Source of the DNA: Beijerinckiaceae bacterium | GTDB lineage: Bacteria > Pseudomonadota > Alphaproteobacteria > Rhizobiales > Beijerinckiaceae | Reading direction: 5' to 3' | Assembly: GCA_947455285.1 (NCBI GenBank) | Contig: CANGOK010000114.1 | Span: forward strand, 1 to 9,706 | DNA length: 9,706 nt | Shown here: one piece after another, positions 7,349 to 9,706 of the stretch | Numbering within the stretch: position 1 is the stretch's first letter | Layout: each line of letters begins with the position of its first letter | Made by a program: the position numbers and the translations under genes | The notes under the pieces: model-generated | Database searches by the model: none | What the model saw: only the letters and a program-made list of their open reading frames with translations | Told to the model about the DNA's origin: nothing

Positions 7349-7364
7349 CTATGGGGGGAAGAAA

Positions 7365-8330
7365 ATGCGGCGGTTGTTGAAGGTTGGCGCGGCGCTTATC
7401 GGCGGCCTGTTGTGGGCCATGCCCGCACTGGCGGACTATCCGGACCGGATCATCAAACTTGTCGTGCCCTTTCCGCCCGGCGGGGGCGTCGATCTCATCG
7501 CGCGTTTCGTTGGCCAAGGCATCGCGGAAGAGCTGGGCCAGCCCGTCATCATCGAGAACAAGCCGGGGGGCGGCACATTGACCGGGACGGATTTCGTCGC
7601 CCGGAGCGCGCCTGACGGCTACACGCTGGTGCTGGCCTCCTTCGCTCATGCGGTGAACCCGAGCCTGCAGCCCAAGATGCCCTATGATACCGCGAAGGCT
7701 TTTCAGCCCATCGGTCTTATTGGCCGCTCCTACAATGTGCTCGTCACCTCGCCAACGTCGAAATTCAAGACGGTGGGCGACATCATCAAGGCGAGCAAGG
7801 AGAAGCCGGGCTCGCTGACCTATGCGTCGCAAGGCATCGGCACGTCGGCGCACCTTGCCGGCGAACTTTTCAAGAACCTCGGCGACGTCAACATTCTTCA
7901 TGTGCCCTATCGAGGCGTTGCGCAGGCGCTGCAAGATGTCTTGAGCGGACAGGTCGACATGATGTGGCCGACATCAGCCGCCGCCACCGGGCTCATCAAT
8001 GGGGGGCAGCTTCATGCCCTGGCCAGCACTGCGCCTGCGGGCAAATCGTCTCTCCCCGGCGTAACCTCCATCGCCGAACAGGGCGTGCCCGGTTATGTCG
8101 TGGACGGCTGGTACGGGATCTATGCCCCCGCCGGCACGCCAAAGGATATTGCGACGAAGCTCAATGCGACCCTCAATCATGTCGTGCAGAAAGCGGAGTT
8201 TCAGCGCCGCGTCGAACCGGAAGGTCTGGTCGTGACGCCCGGAACGCCCGAAGCCTTCGACGCATTCGTACAAGGCGAGGTCGCGCGCTGGAGCAAGATC
8301 GTCATTGAGAACAAGATCACGGCCGAGTGA
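7365..8330 (+). CDS. Tripartite tricarboxylate transporter-type substrate-binding protein (Bug/TctC family)
   Basis: Periplasmic solute-binding protein of the Bug/TctC family, whose members bind carboxylates or related small molecules. The ATG at 7365 (321 aa) is chosen because GGGGGGAAG (7353-7361) precedes it and a signal peptide follows at once: MRRLLK, a hydrophobic core, then PALA before DYPDR (cleavage after residue 23). A longer in-frame reading from TTG 7266 would bury this signal. Family signatures are clear: YPDRIIKLVVPFPPGGGVD (25-43), ENKPGGG (64-70), ARSAPDGYTL (79-88), YASQGIGTSAHLAGE (153-167), HVPYRGVAQALQD (179-191) and WYGIYAPAGTP (249-259). No TctA or TctB membrane partner lies in the window, so it is an orphan here, which is common in this family. 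The ligand cannot be predicted. It may be read through from phoB. Confidence 0.93.
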   Translation: MRRLLKVGAALIGGLLWAMPALADYPDRIIKLVVPFPPGGGVDLIARFVGQGIAEELGQPVIIENKPGGGTLTGTDFVARSAPDGYTLVLASFAHAVNPSLQPKMPYDTAKAFQPIGLIGRSYNVLVTSPTSKFKTVGDIIKASKEKPGSLTYASQGIGTSAHLAGELFKNLGDVNILHVPYRGVAQALQDVLSGQVDMMWPTSAAATGLINGGQLHALASTAPAGKSSLPGVTSIAEQGVPGYVVDGWYGIYAPAGTPKDIATKLNATLNHVVQKAEFQRRVEPEGLVVTPGTPEAFDAFVQGEVARWSKIVIENKITAE

Positions 8331-8333
8331 TTA

Positions 8334-8371
8334 AATCGAAAGGACGAAGTTCGAAGACATTCCAATCGAAA
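8334..8371. repeat. Direct repeat AATCGAAA before the lipase gene
   Basis: AATCGAAA occurs at 8334-8341 and exactly again at 8364-8371, 30 bases apart, about three helical turns. It lies just after the Bug stop and 50-88 bases before the lipase start. It could be a paired operator or a chance repeat in a short AT-richer gap. Confidence 0.3.
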
Positions 8372-8391
8372 CTCCCCGCTCGATAACTTCG
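8345..8391. repeat. Long-loop inverted repeat between the Bug and lipase genes
   Basis: CGAAGTT (8345-8351) is the exact reverse complement of AACTTCG (8385-8391). Three more pairs form inward (8352-8354 with 8380-8382) past a two-base bulge. The loop is about 25 bases and no T-run follows, so this is not a convincing intrinsic terminator. Confidence 0.3.
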
Positions 8392-8421
8392 CCTCGTGCA
8401 ACGGTTAGCCAATGCGGGGCG

Positions 8422-9699
8422 ATGATGAAAAAAGCGATCATGGCGATGACCATCCTGAGTTCGGTGGCGTCACTGGCGGGATATGCGCAGGCGCAAGCTT
8501 CCGTTCCGGCATTCTATGAGGCCGCCGCCAAGATCAAACCCGAAGGAGCCCTCGGGCAGATCGTCAGCCAGGAAGAAATTGGGACGAGCGTACCGGGCGC
8601 GCGCGCCTGGCGTATCGCCTATGTCTCTTCTGATCTGGCAGACCGCAAAAGCATCGTGACCGCCGTGGTCATCGCCCCAGCTGGCGAGACGCCCGCCGGC
8701 GGACGCCCTGTCATCGCTTGGGCGCATGGCACCACCGGAACAGCCCAGAACTGCGGCCCGTCGCAGGTCGTGAACCCTGCGAAAGAGCTAAACGAATATT
8801 TCCTCATAGATGGGGATTCATGGACCGACTACGGCCAGCCCGGCCTAGAGGCCTTCATCGGGCAAGGCTATGTCGTCGTCGCCACGGATTATCAGGGGCT
8901 GGGAGGCGGCGGGCGCCATCAATATGCGGTTGCGGCCACGCAGGCGCGTGATGTCCTCAATTCCATCCGCGCCGCCCGATCCATGCAGGCCACAGGCGCC
9001 GGTGACAAAGCCGTCATCTACGGATGGTCGCAGGGAGGCGGCGCCGCCCTTGCCGCAGCGAGCCTTCCCGCATCTGATGACACTCAGCTTCTGGGGGTAG
9101 TGGCGCTGGCGCCCTTCGACACCGCGCCACTGATGTCGGGCAAGGCGAACGACGCCGCAGGGGCGGAAAAGCTGCTTCAGGACGTTGCGGGCGCGTTTTC
9201 GGACAATGTCTTCAACTTCGCCCATTTCGCCATGAACATGTGGGGGACGCAGGCCGCCTTCCCGCAACTGAACCTCACCGACCTGTTCACCGCGGACGGC
9301 GCGAAGGCTGTCGACAGGGTCTTCTCCAATAAATGCATGCATTCAGGCGCCGACACCCTGAACTTCGCCTATGGGGCCACCTATAAATCGTTGCTCAACG
9401 CAAAACTGGAAAACGCGCAAGCTTGGGTCAAGGCGCTGGTGCAAGGCAGCGTGGCGCCGGTGAAGCCACTCGCCCCGGTCGTCATCTACTGGGGCACGAA
9501 AGATACCGTCGTTCCACCTGTCATGGGCAAGCTCTATCAGGACCAGATGTGCCAGATCGGCGGCAATGTCGCGCGGGTTCAACTGATGGGAGAGCAAACC
9601 CACTATTCAACGCCGGGCGCCGCCAAGCCCTTGTTTTTGCAGTGGGTGAAGGACCGGATTGATGGCAAGCCGGCGACCAACGCCTGCCCCACCAACTAG
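8422..9699 (+). CDS. Secreted alpha/beta hydrolase, secretory-lipase-like
   Basis: Probable exported esterase or lipase, 425 aa. Residues 1-26 form a signal peptide (MMKKAIM, hydrophobic core, AQAQA before SVPAF). The alpha/beta-hydrolase fold is shown by AWAHGTTG (99-106, oxyanion region), GYVVVATDYQGLG (149-161), nucleophile elbow YGWSQGGG (200-207, S203), WGTKDTVVPP (357-366, likely acid D361) and EQTHYST (391-397, likely H394). The DYxGLG and late GTKD...P features resemble the secretory lipase (LIP) family rather than small carboxylesterases. Exactly four cysteines occur (C111, C305, C377, C422), all in the mature part, fitting two disulfides in a periplasmic or secreted enzyme. Substrate is not predictable. 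Adjacent ATGs at 8422 and 8425 are both possible, with only a weak G-run (8416-8419) upstream. It might also act on polyester or feruloyl-type substrates. Confidence 0.85.
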   Translation: MMKKAIMAMTILSSVASLAGYAQAQASVPAFYEAAAKIKPEGALGQIVSQEEIGTSVPGARAWRIAYVSSDLADRKSIVTAVVIAPAGETPAGGRPVIAWAHGTTGTAQNCGPSQVVNPAKELNEYFLIDGDSWTDYGQPGLEAFIGQGYVVVATDYQGLGGGGRHQYAVAATQARDVLNSIRAARSMQATGAGDKAVIYGWSQGGGAALAAASLPASDDTQLLGVVALAPFDTAPLMSGKANDAAGAEKLLQDVAGAFSDNVFNFAHFAMNMWGTQAAFPQLNLTDLFTADGAKAVDRVFSNKCMHSGADTLNFAYGATYKSLLNAKLENAQAWVKALVQGSVAPVKPLAPVVIYWGTKDTVVPPVMGKLYQDQMCQIGGNVARVQLMGEQTHYSTPGAAKPLFLQWVKDRIDGKPATNACPTN

Positions 9700-9706
9700 G
9701 CCCCGC

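Noticed and set aside
7266..7364. N-terminal extension of the Bug protein from TTG at 7266
   Set aside because: It would put 33 polar residues before a clear signal peptide and ignore the ribosome site at 7353-7361.
7323..7934. 203-codon - strand open frame antisense to the Bug gene
   Set aside because: Arg-rich shadow of a well-supported gene, with no domain or start signals.

Overview
The window is high-GC DNA whose gene order, protein types and PHO-box sequence suggest an alphaproteobacterium, probably Hyphomicrobiales (rhizobia-like). The genus cannot be fixed from the sequence alone. All supported genes lie on the + strand. No RNA gene, insertion sequence, CRISPR array or phage gene was seen.

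Layout: (1) 1-747 is the 3' part of a metallo-beta-lactamase-fold hydrolase gene, followed by a weak hairpin terminator. (2) 748-943 is non-coding and holds a small inverted repeat and AT-rich promoter-like sequence. (3) 944-7269 is a complete phosphate-starvation locus in the order phoR-pstS-pstC-pstA-pstB-phoU-phoB. A perfect PHO box (two CTGTCAT repeats at an 11-bp period) lies between phoR and pstS. (4) 7365-8330 encodes an orphan tripartite-tricarboxylate-type (Bug/TctC) periplasmic binding protein. (5) 8422-9699 encodes a secreted alpha/beta hydrolase of the secretory-lipase type. The window ends seven bases after its stop codon.

How the genes work together: PstS captures phosphate in the periplasm, PstC and PstA form the membrane channel, and PstB is the ATPase. 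PhoU links transporter state to the kinase PhoR, which phosphorylates the response regulator PhoB. PhoB~P should bind the PHO box and drive pstSCAB-phoU-phoB. phoR lies upstream of that promoter, so phoB is inside the feedback loop and phoR is not, unless phoR has another site. A strong 10-bp GC hairpin just after pstS probably sets high pstS output relative to the transporter genes. Several downstream junctions overlap (pstA/pstB ATGA, phoU/phoB GTGA) and look translationally coupled.

Nothing here looks like a wholly undescribed system. The points most worth a second look are the PhoR with no visible membrane segment, the regulatory split around the PHO box, the missing terminator between phoB and the Bug gene, and the unusual neighbours downstream.
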